From contig JANWUX010000001.1 in NCBI GenBank assembly GCA_025057905.1, positions 270,155-334,154 of the forward strand: DNA of 64,000 nucleotides. The letters run 5' to 3'. Of the stretch, positions 50,926 through 59,751 are shown in pieces. How positions within the stretch are numbered: position 1 is the stretch's first letter; each line of letters opens with the position of its first letter. The position numbers were made by a program, and so were the translations under genes. The notes beneath the pieces are model-generated. The model worked only from the letters and a program-made list of their open reading frames with translations. It had not been told where the DNA came from and did not search any database. The DNA comes from Patescibacteria group bacterium. GTDB taxonomy: Bacteria > Patescibacteriota > Microgenomatia > UBA1406 > GWC2-37-13.

Positions 50926-51459
50926 ATGAAAATTTTTATTGGACTAGGTAATCCTGGAAAAAAATATCAAAAAAATCGACATAACGTTGGTAAGTTGTTC
51001 ATTCATTATTTAATTAATGAATTAACTAATCTCAAAGAAGTAAAATTAAAAAATAATAACAAAATAATTGCAAAAATTTTTTTGACTGATGATTTAATTT
51101 TTGTTAGATCAGAAGAATTTATGAACTTATCTGGAAAATTAGTCAGTCAAGTAATTAACAATTTCAAATTAAGCACTAAAAATCTATACATTGTCCACGA
51201 TGATTTAGATATACCTCTAGGAAAATTTAAATTTCATTTTGCCGAAGGCCCTAAGCTTCACAAAGGAATAAAATCAGTTGAAGAATCATTAAGAACAAAA
51301 GATTTCTGGCGGATAAGAATAGGAATTGACAACAGAAAAAAAGAGGCCTGGATTAAGGGCGAAATTTATGTTTTAGAAAACTTTCTGCCGGAAGAAAAAC
51401 AAGTCCTCCAAAATCAGGTCTTTCCAAAAATCTTTGGAAAAATCAAAAAACAACTATAG
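50926..51459 (+). CDS. pth: Peptidyl-tRNA hydrolase
   Basis: About 177 aa. 'MKIFIGLGNPGKKYQKNRHN' with catalytic His in 'RHNVG', 'EFMNLSGKLV' and 'YIVHDDLDIPLGKFKF' (catalytic Asp region) identify Pth. The usual GGHNGL segment is 'GPKLHKGIKS' here, a variant. It frees tRNA from peptidyl-tRNA that drops off ribosomes. ATG 50926 is preceded by GAAGAGG, one of the few good Shine-Dalgarno sequences in the window, so the track TTG start is rejected. Followed by rsmI after 2 bp. Confidence 0.9.
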   Translation: MKIFIGLGNPGKKYQKNRHNVGKLFIHYLINELTNLKEVKLKNNNKIIAKIFLTDDLIFVRSEEFMNLSGKLVSQVINNFKLSTKNLYIVHDDLDIPLGKFKFHFAEGPKLHKGIKSVEESLRTKDFWRIRIGIDNRKKEAWIKGEIYVLENFLPEEKQVLQNQVFPKIFGKIKKQL

Positions 51460-51461
51460 AT

Positions 51462-52151
51462 ATGCTCTATCTAGTCTCCACACCCATAGGCAACCTAAAG
51501 GATATCACTCTTCGAGCTTTGGATGTTCTCAGAAACGTTGATGAGATAATCTGCGAATCTTCCAAAATGGCCTTAAAACTTCTCAATTACTATCAAATAA
51601 AAAAACCCCTAACTCATTTATCGGAAGAAAACCAAGGAGAAAAAACCCGAATAATTTTAAGAAAACTAAAGAAGGGAAAAAAACTCGCTCTGATATCTGA
51701 CGCAGGAACACCGATCCTCTCTGATCCAGGACAGTTTTTAATCAAGATAGCCCTTAAAGAAAACATCAAGATCTCGCCAATTCCTGGGGCATCAGCAGTG
51801 CTATCAGCCCTGATTTGCTCTGGAATGCCAACTCAACCCTTTTTATTTCTAGGTTTTTTACCGAAACGTCGTTCCGAAAAAGAGAAAATATTCAACCAAA
51901 TAAGGAAAATAAAGATCAGTAAAGATTATCCAACTATCGTCTTTTACGAATCAACTAGAAGATTAATTGATACATTAGAAATTGCTATGAGAACCTCAAA
52001 CGATAAAGCAAAAATTTCAATTTGTCGAGAGATGACAAAAATTCATGAAGAGTTTATTCGCGGCTCTGCCGGAGAAATTTTAGAAAAATTAAAAGACAGA
52101 GATAATAAGATTAAAGGAGAAATAACCGTTGTCTTAAAATTCGATGACTAA
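51462..52151 (+). CDS. rsmI: 16S rRNA (cytidine1402-2'-O)-methyltransferase RsmI
   Basis: 229 aa. Tetrapyrrole-methylase fold: '[18 protein letters not shown]', '[12 protein letters not shown]', '[19 protein letters not shown]', '[20 protein letters not shown]' and '[12 protein letters not shown]'. RsmI tunes decoding fidelity at the P site. Shorter than E. coli RsmI (286 aa) because the C-terminal extension is missing. The stop overlaps yidD by 8 bp. Confidence 0.93.
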   Translation: MLYLVSTPIGNLKDITLRALDVLRNVDEIICESSKMALKLLNYYQIKKPLTHLSEENQGEKTRIILRKLKKGKKLALISDAGTPILSDPGQFLIKIALKENIKISPIPGASAVLSALICSGMPTQPFLFLGFLPKRRSEKEKIFNQIRKIKISKDYPTIVFYESTRRLIDTLEIAMRTSNDKAKISICREMTKIHEEFIRGSAGEILEKLKDRDNKIKGEITVVLKFDD

Positions 52152-52416
52152 CTTAAAAACAAATCGATCACATCCGTTAAAGACAAAAGTGATTCTATCA
52201 TTGATCAGATTTTATCAAAATACTAAGATCTTTCATGGAGCGATTCTTTGTCAATTTTTTTTATCAGATAAAATCTGTCGGTTCACGCCATCTTGCTCAG
52301 AATATACCTATCAAGCAGTTGAAAAATACGGAGTCATCAAAGGATTGCTTCTCGGACTCAAAAGAGTCTTGCGTTGTCATCCCTTTAGCCGAGGTGGATT
52401 TGATCCTGTGAAGTAA
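52144..52416 (+). CDS. yidD: Membrane protein insertion efficiency factor YidD
   Basis: 90 aa. '[20 protein letters not shown]', '[20 protein letters not shown]' and '[11 protein letters not shown]' are diagnostic of YidD, including the three conserved cysteines (C.F.PSCS and RC). YidD helps YidC-dependent insertion. It is normally next to rnpA and yidC but here lies about 28 kb from yidC. Overlaps rsmI by 8 bp. Confidence 0.93.
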   Translation: MTNLKTNRSHPLKTKVILSLIRFYQNTKIFHGAILCQFFLSDKICRFTPSCSEYTYQAVEKYGVIKGLLLGLKRVLRCHPFSRGGFDPVK

Positions 52417-52420
52417 TAAA

Positions 52421-52447
52421 TTAGCAAATACTTGACAAGCCTGCTAA
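52421..52447. promoter_or_regulatory. CIRCE-like HrcA operator at the clpB promoter
   Basis: TTAGCA-N15-TGCTAA spans exactly 27 bp, the length of CIRCE (TTAGCACTC-N9-GAGTGCTAA), with the outer 6 bp of each arm matching the consensus. It surrounds the -35 box of the clpB promoter, where HrcA binding would block RNA polymerase. The inner three bases of each arm do not match. HrcA itself is not in the window. Confidence 0.6.
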
Positions 52448-52460
52448 ATCAGAGTAACAT
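52432..52460 (+). promoter_or_regulatory. clpB promoter, leaderless geometry
   Basis: TTGACA (52432-52437) and TAACAT (52455-52460) are 17 bp apart; the clpB ATG (52467) follows the -10 by 6 nt, so transcription should begin at or next to the start codon. The -35 lies in the centre of the CIRCE-like palindrome. Confidence 0.75.
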
Positions 52461-52466
52461 TTATTC

Positions 52467-54599
52467 ATGGATTTCCAATATCAAACTCCAGAGGGCCGAG
52501 AAAACGTCTTAGAAAAATACACTATTAATCTGACCGAAAAAGCCAGAAATGGTCGGCTTGATCCGGTAATAGGTCGAGATGAAGAGATTAGAAGAATTAT
52601 TCAGATCCTTTCACGTCGAACAAAGAACAACCCGATTCTTCTTGGCGATCCTGGAGTCGGAAAGACAGCTATTGTCGAGGGGCTTGCTCAAAGAATTGTT
52701 GACTGCGATGTACCTGATGTTCTAAAAACAAAAGAAATTATCGTTCTTGATCTAGCTGGTCTTATTGCCGGCTCGGCGTTTCGAGGCGAGTTTGAAAACC
52801 GATTGAAAAGATTAACTGATGAGATAAAAAAACACGATAGCAAATACATTCTTTTCATAGATGAGATTCACACGCTCGTCGGAGCCGGAGCAGCAGAAGG
52901 TGCCGTCGATGCTTCAAATATTCTAAAACCAGCCCTGGCTCGAGGCGAGCTTCGAACTATTGGTGCAACAACCGTCAAGGAATATCGTCAGTTTATTGAG
53001 AAAGACGCCGCTTTTGAAAGAAGGTTTCAACCAATTTTGGTTGATGAACCAACACCTGAAGACACCTTGACAATCCTTCGGGGAATCAAGGAAAAATACG
53101 AACTTCATCATGGAATAAAAATTACAGATGATGCTTTAATTTCTGCGGTTAATCTCTCGGTTAGATACATCAATGATAGATTCCTGCCTGACAAGGCGAT
53201 TGATTTAGTGGATGAGGCAGCCGCAGCGGTCAAAATTGAAATTGATTCAATGCCTGCTTTTCTTGATCAGATAAAAAGAAAAAAAATTCAAATTGAGATT
53301 GAGCTTCAAGCTCTAAAAAAGGAAAAAGGCCTAGAAACAAGAAAAAAAACTCTCATGGAGGAGAAAGAAAAACTTGAAAAAGAGTTTGAAGAGCTGAGAA
53401 GAAAATGGGAAGAACAAAAAACCCTTGTCGAAAAAATTCAAAAACTTAAACTCAAACTTGACGGTTTTCGTCTAGAGCTTGAAAAAGCTGAGAGAGAATT
53501 TCTACTTGATCGGGCGGCCGAGTTGAAGTATGGCCAGATTCCTCATATTGAGAGACAGTTGCAAGAAGAAGAAAAAAAATGGCAATCAATCCCGGCCGAA
53601 GAAAAAATTCTCAAAGAAGCCGTCACAGAAGAAGATATAGCTCGAATTGTGGCTCGCTGGACAGGAATTCCCGTCGAAAAACTTCTTAAAAGTGAAATTG
53701 AAAAACTAGTCAATTTAGAGATTGAGCTGAAAAAAAGAGTTGTCGGGCAGGATAGAGCTCTGGAAAAGATTGCTAGAGCAATAAGGCGCTCTCGGGCAGG
53801 GCTTGCAGAAGAAAACCGACCAATTGCTTGCTTTCTTTTCCTTGGTCCAACCGGTGTGGGAAAAACCGAAACCGCCAAAGCTCTTTCTGCAATTCTTTTT
53901 AATGATGAGAAATCGATTATCCGAATTGATATGAGTGAGTACCAGGAAGCTCACACAGTTGCTAGATTGATTGGTGCCCCACCCGGTTATGTGGGCTATG
54001 AAGAAGGAGGCCAACTAACTGAGGCGGTAAGACGAAAGCCTTACTCGATTGTTCTATTTGATGAAGTTGAAAAGGCTCATCCTCAAATTTTCAACATTTT
54101 TCTTCAGATTTTCGATGACGGCCGATTAACCGATGGTAAAGGTAAAACGATTGATTTTAAAAACACAATTATTATTCTGACATCAAATCTTGGTAGCGAA
54201 GTTTTTCTAGAAAACAAATTATCTTCCCAAGAAAAAGAAAAAAAAGTCTTGGAGACAGTTAGAAAATTTTTCAAACCTGAGCTTATTAATCGTCTTGATG
54301 CCATAATAATCTACAATCCCCTGAGTAAAGAAATGATGGGAAAAATCATTGAAATTCAAATTGAAAAATTAAAGCAAAAACTTAAGAAGCAAAAGGTTGA
54401 AATTGAGATTGACGAGAACGTAAAAAAATATCTCCTTGAGGTTGGTTTTGATAGGGTCTATGGCGCTCGACCTCTTACGAGAACGATTAACGAGCTGATT
54501 GTTGATGAGTTGTCTCTCAAACTAATTGAAGGAAAAATCAAGTCAGGAGAAAAAATCAAAGTTGTTATCGAATCCGGAAAATTTAAGTTCATTAACTAG
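52467..54599 (+). CDS. clpB: ClpB-type disaggregase lacking the N-domain
   Basis: 710 aa, compared with about 860 for standard ClpB: the N-terminal Clp repeat domain is absent and the protein begins just before AAA-1 ('[20 protein letters not shown]'). AAA-1 Walker A '[15 protein letters not shown]' and '[13 protein letters not shown]'; a coiled-coil M-domain (about 265-380, '[20 protein letters not shown]'), AAA-2 Walker A '[14 protein letters not shown]', pore loop '[13 protein letters not shown]' and sensor 'ILTSNLGSE'. No IGL/F-type ClpP-binding loop is apparent. ClpB rescues aggregated proteins with DnaK, which fits heat-shock control by the CIRCE-like site. Confidence 0.92.
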   Translation: MDFQYQTPEGRENVLEKYTINLTEKARNGRLDPVIGRDEEIRRIIQILSRRTKNNPILLGDPGVGKTAIVEGLAQRIVDCDVPDVLKTKEIIVLDLAGLIAGSAFRGEFENRLKRLTDEIKKHDSKYILFIDEIHTLVGAGAAEGAVDASNILKPALARGELRTIGATTVKEYRQFIEKDAAFERRFQPILVDEPTPEDTLTILRGIKEKYELHHGIKITDDALISAVNLSVRYINDRFLPDKAIDLVDEAAAAVKIEIDSMPAFLDQIKRKKIQIEIELQALKKEKGLETRKKTLMEEKEKLEKEFEELRRKWEEQKTLVEKIQKLKLKLDGFRLELEKAEREFLLDRAAELKYGQIPHIERQLQEEEKKWQSIPAEEKILKEAVTEEDIARIVARWTGIPVEKLLKSEIEKLVNLEIELKKRVVGQDRALEKIARAIRRSRAGLAEENRPIACFLFLGPTGVGKTETAKALSAILFNDEKSIIRIDMSEYQEAHTVARLIGAPPGYVGYEEGGQLTEAVRRKPYSIVLFDEVEKAHPQIFNIFLQIFDDGRLTDGKGKTIDFKNTIIILTSNLGSEVFLENKLSSQEKEKKVLETVRKFFKPELINRLDAIIIYNPLSKEMMGKIIEIQIEKLKQKLKKQKVEIEIDENVKKYLLEVGFDRVYGARPLTRTINELIVDELSLKLIEGKIKSGEKIKVVIESGKFKFIN

Positions 54600-55002
54600 T
54601 CTCCTTCATCAATTCCTCGCAAAGTCGATTAGCAGTCTGATTCATCAAATCCTCAGAATACTTTCTTGGTGGCGGAGCAATTGACAGTTCATCAGAAGTT
54701 CGCGGTAAAACATGGATATGTGCGTGAGCAATCTCTAAACCGTGAGTAAAATAGTTAACAAACTCTGGTTTTAGAACTTTAATCATTGCCTGAGTGATTT
54801 GGTAAACCACCTGCCAATACTTACAAACGGGCTCAACTTCATAAACCCACCGATAATGCTTTTTTGGAATTACAAGAGTATGCCCTAAAACCCGAGGATT
54901 AATATCCAAGAAAGCTAAAAACTTATCATTTTCAAAAACTTTATAACAAGAAAGAGAACCGTTAGCAATCTTGCAGAAAACGCACTGAGTTTGTTTTTTC
55001 AC
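54592..55002 (-). CDS. HIT-family hydrolase
   Basis: 136 aa. A zinc-binding N-terminus 'CVFCKIANGS' is followed by 'FLAFLDINPRVLGHTLVIPK', and the histidine triad is 'EIAHAHIHVLPR'. HIT proteins hydrolyse nucleoside phosphoramidates or dinucleotides. The start is GTG at 55002. It lies 12 bp after the aldolase gene on the same strand and overlaps the convergent clpB end by 8 bp. Confidence 0.9.
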   Translation of the reverse strand: MKKQTQCVFCKIANGSLSCYKVFENDKFLAFLDINPRVLGHTLVIPKKHYRWVYEVEPVCKYWQVVYQITQAMIKVLKPEFVNYFTHGLEIAHAHIHVLPRTSDELSIAPPPRKYSEDLMNQTANRLCEELMKETS

Positions 55003-55014
55003 TTTTTAGGATTC

Positions 55015-56001
55015 TTAACTGCAAGCTGCGGAAACCTTTTGACAGCGCTCAAAAAAAAGTTTCTGAGCCTCTTTTACATTTTCAGGTTTACCACTCCAGG
55101 CTTTCAAAGCTTCTTGTTGGAGAGCTCTACCATAAGAGAAACTCAATCGCCAAGGAACTTTGTTTTTGTAACGATGATTCATTTCCTTTAAGTAAGTGGT
55201 TGCCTCTTCTGGGCCCAGACCACCAGAGAGAAAAACAATTCCCGGCACTTCAGGAGGGACTGTTTCTCTAAAAACCTTAATAGTTCTGTTCACGATTTCT
55301 TCAATTAATGGCTGATGAGAATTATTCTTTCCTGCTAAAACCATGTTTGGTTTAAGAAGAATTCCAGAAAGATCAACTTTGAACTTTGTTAGCCACTCAA
55401 AGACTGTCTCCAGAACCTCTTCAGTTGCTTTTTCACTAACTTCAATGTTATGATCTCCCTCTAGAACTAAGACTTCCGGTTCGACGATCGGCATCAAACC
55501 AGCTCGTTGAGTCATGAGAGCATACTGAGCCAAACCAATAGCATTTGCGACTAGCACTGTTTTTGAGGGAAAACTTTTTCCGACTTTATACACCGCCCGC
55601 CACTTAGCAAAAACTGCCCCCATAAGTTTGTATTCTTTATATCTTGTCTCAAGCCGATCGAGACCTAGAGTAAAAGTCTCTTCGCCCTCATTGAACTTGT
55701 AAGTTCCCTCATCAGTTTTTATTCCGATGAGAATTCCTTTTACTTTCAAAATATCACTGATCATTTTGCCGTTAGGTAATGGATGACGAAGAGTTTCGTC
55801 GTACAAGATAATACCAGAGATGTAATTTTCAATCCCTTCAGTCTCCACCATAATCTGGCGCCAAAGAGATCGATTTTCCAAAGTTGACTCGACACCAACT
55901 GCGGCTAGGCGCTTCGTCATCGTTTTTAAACTCTCATCGGCCGCTAGTATTCCTTTGTTATCGTCGATAAGTTTTCTGGCAATTTCCTGCAGTTGGTTCA
56001 T
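55015..56001 (-). CDS. fba: Fructose-bisphosphate aldolase, class I
   Basis: About 328 aa from 'MNQLQEIARKLIDDNKGILA'; the longer track start runs through the promoter. Class I (Schiff-base) signature: 'ADESLKTMTKRL', 'GILIGIKTDEG', 'PIVEPEVLVLEGDHNIE' and the Schiff-base Lys in 'GILLKPNMVLAG'; 'GIVFLSGGLGPEEATTYL' is also characteristic. Splits FBP into DHAP and G3P or runs in reverse. Class I eukaryotic-type aldolase is less common in bacteria than class II. Divergent from the FBPase gene through a shared palindrome. Confidence 0.95.
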   Translation of the reverse strand: MNQLQEIARKLIDDNKGILAADESLKTMTKRLAAVGVESTLENRSLWRQIMVETEGIENYISGIILYDETLRHPLPNGKMISDILKVKGILIGIKTDEGTYKFNEGEETFTLGLDRLETRYKEYKLMGAVFAKWRAVYKVGKSFPSKTVLVANAIGLAQYALMTQRAGLMPIVEPEVLVLEGDHNIEVSEKATEEVLETVFEWLTKFKVDLSGILLKPNMVLAGKNNSHQPLIEEIVNRTIKVFRETVPPEVPGIVFLSGGLGPEEATTYLKEMNHRYKNKVPWRLSFSYGRALQQEALKAWSGKPENVKEAQKLFFERCQKVSAACS

Positions 56002-56046
56002 ATTGAGGTTTGGATATCTTAATAGAAATTTTTTAAGTTTAATAAC

Positions 56047-56064
56047 TTGACAAAACTTTGTCAA
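56047..56064. promoter_or_regulatory. Perfect palindrome carrying divergent -35 boxes (aldolase/FBPase)
   Basis: TTGACAAA-AC-TTTGTCAA, an 18-bp perfect inverted repeat, lies between the class I aldolase (minus) and FBPase (plus) starts. Each arm is a consensus -35 (TTGACA) pointing outward or inward: on the minus strand TTGACA has TAAACT 17 bp downstream; on the plus strand the -10 is poorer (AAAAAT or AATATT). It may be an operator, a shared promoter, or both. Confidence 0.6.
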
Positions 56065-56083
56065 TGATGAAAAATATTAGCTC

Positions 56084-57028
56084 GTGGATAGAAATTTAGC
56101 TTTGGAATTTGTCCGAGTAACTGAATCAGCAGCCATTGAGGCGGCTAAATGGATTGGTCTAGGTGACAAAAAAAAAGCTGATGAAGCAGCTGTTAGAGCG
56201 ATGAGAGACAGATTTAATCAGATAAATTTTAAAGGAAGAGTCGTCATCGGCGAGGGAGAGAAAGATGAAGCGCCAATGCTTTATCAAGGAGAGATCGTTG
56301 GTAAAGCTCAAGAGCCTGTGATGGATCTAGCTGTTGATCCCCTTGAATGCACTGAAAGCGTTGCTTGGGGCCGATACAACGCTCTATCTGTCATTGCTGC
56401 AGGAAAAAAAAATTCTCTTCTTAAAGCCCCAGATACTTACATGGAGAAACTCGCTGTTGGCAAGCAAGCAGCAAAAGTAATTGATCTTGAGGAGCCAATG
56501 AAAGAAAATCTCACAAAGATCGCAAAAAAACTCGAAAAAAAAATTAGCGAATTGACAGTGATGATTTTGGATCGAGAACGTCATCAGTCGCTAATAAGAG
56601 AAATCAGATCAATAGGGGCCAGAATTCGATTAATTACTGATGGTGATGTCGCTGCGTGCATCGCCACCTGCCTACCTGACAGTGGTGTCGATGTCTATGC
56701 TGGAATTGGTGGTTCAACTGAGGCAGTCCTAGCTGCCGTGGCGATGAAAATTATGGGTGGAGAGATTCTCTGTCGATTTAAACCAAGAAATGATCAAGAG
56801 GCAAAAAAAATCAAAGAAAGTGGGATTAGTAACCTAAAAAAAATCTTTTCCAGTGAAGAATTAGCAAAAGGAAAAGAACTCTCTTTTACGGCTACCGGGG
56901 TGATCGACGGTCCCCTTCTCGAAGGTGTGAGATTTGAGAAAGATCGAATCGTGACTCACTCCATGGTAATCCGAGGCGTCTCCGGGACAATTAGATACAT
57001 AAAAACTTATCATCATTATTATCAATGA
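56084..57028 (+). CDS. glpX: Fructose-1,6-bisphosphatase class II (GlpX type)
   Basis: 314 aa, GTG start. 'LEFVRVTESAAIEAAKWIGL', 'VVIGEGEKDEAPMLYQGEIV', 'DLAVDPLECTESVAWGRYNA', 'LSVIAAG' and 'IGGSTEAVLAAVAMKIMGGE' are GlpX hallmarks; the metal-binding Asp/Glu residues lie in 'GEGEKDEA' and 'VDPLE'. Converts FBP to F6P, the gluconeogenic step opposite aldolase. 12 bp upstream of gap, so probably transcribed with gap and pgk. Confidence 0.95.
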   Translation: MDRNLALEFVRVTESAAIEAAKWIGLGDKKKADEAAVRAMRDRFNQINFKGRVVIGEGEKDEAPMLYQGEIVGKAQEPVMDLAVDPLECTESVAWGRYNALSVIAAGKKNSLLKAPDTYMEKLAVGKQAAKVIDLEEPMKENLTKIAKKLEKKISELTVMILDRERHQSLIREIRSIGARIRLITDGDVAACIATCLPDSGVDVYAGIGGSTEAVLAAVAMKIMGGEILCRFKPRNDQEAKKIKESGISNLKKIFSSEELAKGKELSFTATGVIDGPLLEGVRFEKDRIVTHSMVIRGVSGTIRYIKTYHHYYQ

Positions 57029-57040
57029 TTCATTTTCCTT

Positions 57041-58048
57041 GTGATGCCTAAGATTGGAGTTAACGGCTTTGGACGAATTGGTCGAGCTTTTACCCGAATC
57101 GCCCTCCAGCGAAATCTTGATATTGTCCTAATCAACACAAGAAAAACATCCAATTCGATGATTCGTTATCTGCTTCAGTATGACTCAGTTTACAGACGCT
57201 TCGAGATGGAAGTCAAAGAAGAAAAGGATGGGATTTCTGTCGAAGGAAAGAAAATTTTTACCTCACAATCTCCTGAACCAGAAGGTATTCCATGGGAAAA
57301 TTACGATGTAGAGATTGTCATCGATGCTACTGGCGCTTTTACCACTAAAGCTGATCTCGTTAGACACCTTCGAGGTAAAGTTAAAAAGGTAATTCTAACC
57401 ACACCTGCTAAAGACAAGGAGACTCTCTTTGTTGTTCTTGGCGTTAATGATCAAACTTTTGATTTCAAAAATAACTCAATTATTTCCATGGCTTCCTGCA
57501 CAACAAACTGCGCGGCGCCGATGTTTAAGATCCTTGACGACTATTTTGGAGTTAAGCACGGCTTTCTGACCACAGCTCATGCCGTCACCGCCAGCCAGAG
57601 TATGTTGGATGATGCTAACAAAAAAGCAGATCGGTCGCGAGCCGCCATGATTAATATCATACCCTCAACCACCGGGGCAGCTGAGGGGGTAAGTCGAGTC
57701 ATTCCTTCTCTTAAAAGAAAAGTCGATGGAATATCATTTCGAGTACCGGTACCCACAGGCTCCATCACTGACATTGTAGCTGTTGTAAATAAAAAAACTA
57801 GCTCAGACGAAGTTAATCAACTTTTTCTGGAGGCCTCAAAAAGCTCTCTCAAAGGTATCATTGGTTATGCAGAAGATATTCTTGTCTCTTCCGACATCAT
57901 TGGTTCCTCTTATTCTTGTTTATTCGACCCTCACTACACCAAAGTGATTGATGGAAATTTAATTAAGATTCTAGGCTGGTATGACAACGAGTGGGGTTAC
58001 TCAACAAGACTTGTTGATCTCGTTGAAAAACTTACTGCTTATCTCTGA
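57041..58048 (+). CDS. gap: Glyceraldehyde-3-phosphate dehydrogenase
   Basis: 335 aa. NAD-binding 'GVNGFGRIGRAFTRIAL', active-site 'SMASCTTNCAAPMFKIL' with catalytic Cys, 'TAHAVTASQSMLDDA' with catalytic His region (His in 'TTAHAVT'), 'AAEGVSRVIPSLKRK' and 'WYDNEWGYSTRLVDL'. Adenine-ribose contact 'LINTRKTSNSMI' lacks the common Asp after the second strand (INTR), which may relax NAD/NADP choice. Start may be GTG 57041 or ATG 57044. Confidence 0.96.
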   Translation: MMPKIGVNGFGRIGRAFTRIALQRNLDIVLINTRKTSNSMIRYLLQYDSVYRRFEMEVKEEKDGISVEGKKIFTSQSPEPEGIPWENYDVEIVIDATGAFTTKADLVRHLRGKVKKVILTTPAKDKETLFVVLGVNDQTFDFKNNSIISMASCTTNCAAPMFKILDDYFGVKHGFLTTAHAVTASQSMLDDANKKADRSRAAMINIIPSTTGAAEGVSRVIPSLKRKVDGISFRVPVPTGSITDIVAVVNKKTSSDEVNQLFLEASKSSLKGIIGYAEDILVSSDIIGSSYSCLFDPHYTKVIDGNLIKILGWYDNEWGYSTRLVDLVEKLTAYL

Positions 58049-58063
58049 AAATTTTTCTTGTAG

Positions 58064-59245
58064 ATGAAAAAAGTCATCTTTATCGATGAAACGGAAATAA
58101 AGAACAAAAGAGTTCTTCTGCGAGTTGACTTCAACGTCTCTTTAAATCCAAACTTCACTATTGCCAATGACGAAAGGATTAGACAAACGTTACCGACAAT
58201 CAATTATCTTCTCCCAAAAAATAATCGGCTTATTCTTGTCTCTCATCTTGGTCGACCCAAACAGTATGAAGAAGCTCTCTCACTAAAAATCATTGTTAAT
58301 CAACTAAAAAAATATCTGCCCCAAACAGAAATCTCTCTAGTAAAAACTATCGAAGAGATTCATTTCAAAAACGAACCAATTGTTGTTTTGGAAAATATTC
58401 GTTTTTTTCCTGAAGAAAAAAACTATTCAACTCTTTTTGCAAAGAAACTTGCCTCAGTGGCGGATGTCTATGTTAACGATGCTTTTGGAGTTTGTCATCG
58501 AACCGACACCTCTGTCATTGGCCCACCCCTTTTTCTGCCAGCTTTCGGTGGCTTACTTCTAAAAAAAGAAGTAACAATGCTTGATAAAGTGATAAAAAAC
58601 CCAAGGCGGCCAATGTTAGCAATCATTGGTGGCGCCAAGGTCTCAACAAAAATTGGCCTACTAGAAAAACTTTCTCAACTTGTTGATTATCTAGTAATTG
58701 GCGGGGCGATGGCGAACACTTTCTTAGCAACTAAAAATTTATCAATCGGCAAAAGCGTTTATGAATATGACTTAATAGAGATGGCTCATCGATTCCTATC
58801 TAAAGCAATAACTCAAAAACCATATATCCTTTTACCCAAAGATGTTTTAGTGGCCAAGACAAAAGAAAGTAAAGAAACCCAAACAGTCAAAGTCGACAAG
58901 ATTCCTCCAGATCACTCAATTTTTGATCTTGGTCCAGAAACCCTCGCTGAAATAGGTAATATCATTGCTAAAGCCAGGATGATTGTCTGGAATGGCCCAG
59001 TAGGCTACTTTGAAAATCCAGTTTTTAGAAACGGCACTGATTTCATCTACTACTCAATCACTCAAAATCAGAAAGCAATCTCAATTGTAGGTGGTGGCGA
59101 TACCCTATCGGCAATCTCAAAAAAAGAGTATCTTAATAAGATTACTCATCTGTCAACGGGCGGTGGAGCAATGCTTGAATATATTGAAAAAAGTACTCTC
59201 CCCGGGATTGAAGCCCTAAAAAAATCCATCAATCACTCTCAATAA
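58064..59245 (+). CDS. pgk: Phosphoglycerate kinase
   Basis: 393 aa. 'KRVLLRVDFNVSLN' (substrate loop), 'LILVSHLGRPKQY', 'VVLENIRFFPEE', 'DVYVNDAFGVCHRTDTSVIG', 'LAIIGGAKVSTKIGLLEKL', 'LVIGGAMANTFLA' and 'IVGGGDTLSAISK' with 'STGGGAMLEY'. Makes ATP from 1,3-BPG and ADP, or the reverse in gluconeogenesis. Follows gap by 15 bp. The end overlaps the convergent DUF192 gene by 17 bp. Confidence 0.97.
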   Translation: MKKVIFIDETEIKNKRVLLRVDFNVSLNPNFTIANDERIRQTLPTINYLLPKNNRLILVSHLGRPKQYEEALSLKIIVNQLKKYLPQTEISLVKTIEEIHFKNEPIVVLENIRFFPEEKNYSTLFAKKLASVADVYVNDAFGVCHRTDTSVIGPPLFLPAFGGLLLKKEVTMLDKVIKNPRRPMLAIIGGAKVSTKIGLLEKLSQLVDYLVIGGAMANTFLATKNLSIGKSVYEYDLIEMAHRFLSKAITQKPYILLPKDVLVAKTKESKETQTVKVDKIPPDHSIFDLGPETLAEIGNIIAKARMIVWNGPVGYFENPVFRNGTDFIYYSITQNQKAISIVGGGDTLSAISKKEYLNKITHLSTGGGAMLEYIEKSTLPGIEALKKSINHSQ

Positions 59246-59648
59246 TTTCCACCACTTTATTCACCTTCTCTTTTGACCTAACAGAGTAGATATTTTTTGT
59301 CTTAAGAATACTTGGAAGTGAATCCTGGCCAACTACTTGATTATCTTTCAGCCAGTAAATTTTTAGATCAAGATAGGTATCCTTGTTCCAGAAAACCCGG
59401 TAATCATAGTCAGGGAAAATAAAAATCATTCCATCAGCGCCTTTTAAGTCCTCTTTTTTTTTATAGTTCATCAGACCTTTCTGCCATTGTTCAGGAGTAG
59501 CTGCCGTCAAAAGTCGATAAACCCGGCCATCGATTTTTAAATAGTAAAAATTCTCTCTTTTTAATCTCTGATCAAAAAATAAAAAAACTCCTACCAAGGT
59601 TACTATGATAATAACAACCACCAAAAAAACAAAACGGCACTTTGTCAT
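59229..59648 (-). CDS. DUF192 protein, membrane-anchored
   Basis: 139 aa: an N-terminal transmembrane helix (about residues 7-26), then a DUF192 domain: 'YRLLTAATPEQWQKGLMNYK', 'ADGMIFIFPDYDYRVFWNKD', 'LDLKIYWLKDNQVVG'. The family pattern (qGLM...l...GMlFvF....r.FWMkn) is met. Function of DUF192 is not established; the domain faces outward here. Confidence 0.85.
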   Translation of the reverse strand: MTKCRFVFLVVVIIIVTLVGVFLFFDQRLKRENFYYLKIDGRVYRLLTAATPEQWQKGLMNYKKKEDLKGADGMIFIFPDYDYRVFWNKDTYLDLKIYWLKDNQVVGQDSLPSILKTKNIYSVRSKEKVNKVVEIIESD

Positions 59649-59676
59649 CTAAATTTGATAAAATTTTAAATTATCT

Positions 59677-59751
59677 CGGAGCGTAGTTCAGATGGTTTAG
59701 AACGTGCGCTTTGGGAGCGCAAGGTCGTGGGTTCAAGTCCCACCGCTCCGA
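59677..59751 (+). tRNA. tRNA-Pro (UGG)
   Basis: Cloverleaf: acceptor CGGAGCG/CGCTCCG plus discriminator A, D-arm 'GTTCAGATGGTTTAGAAC', anticodon stem TGCGC/GCGCA with loop TTTGGGA (anticodon TGG), T-arm GTGGG-TTCAAGT-CCCAC. 75 nt. The last 19 nt overlap the 3' end of the triosephosphate isomerase frame on the opposite strand. Confidence 0.95.
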
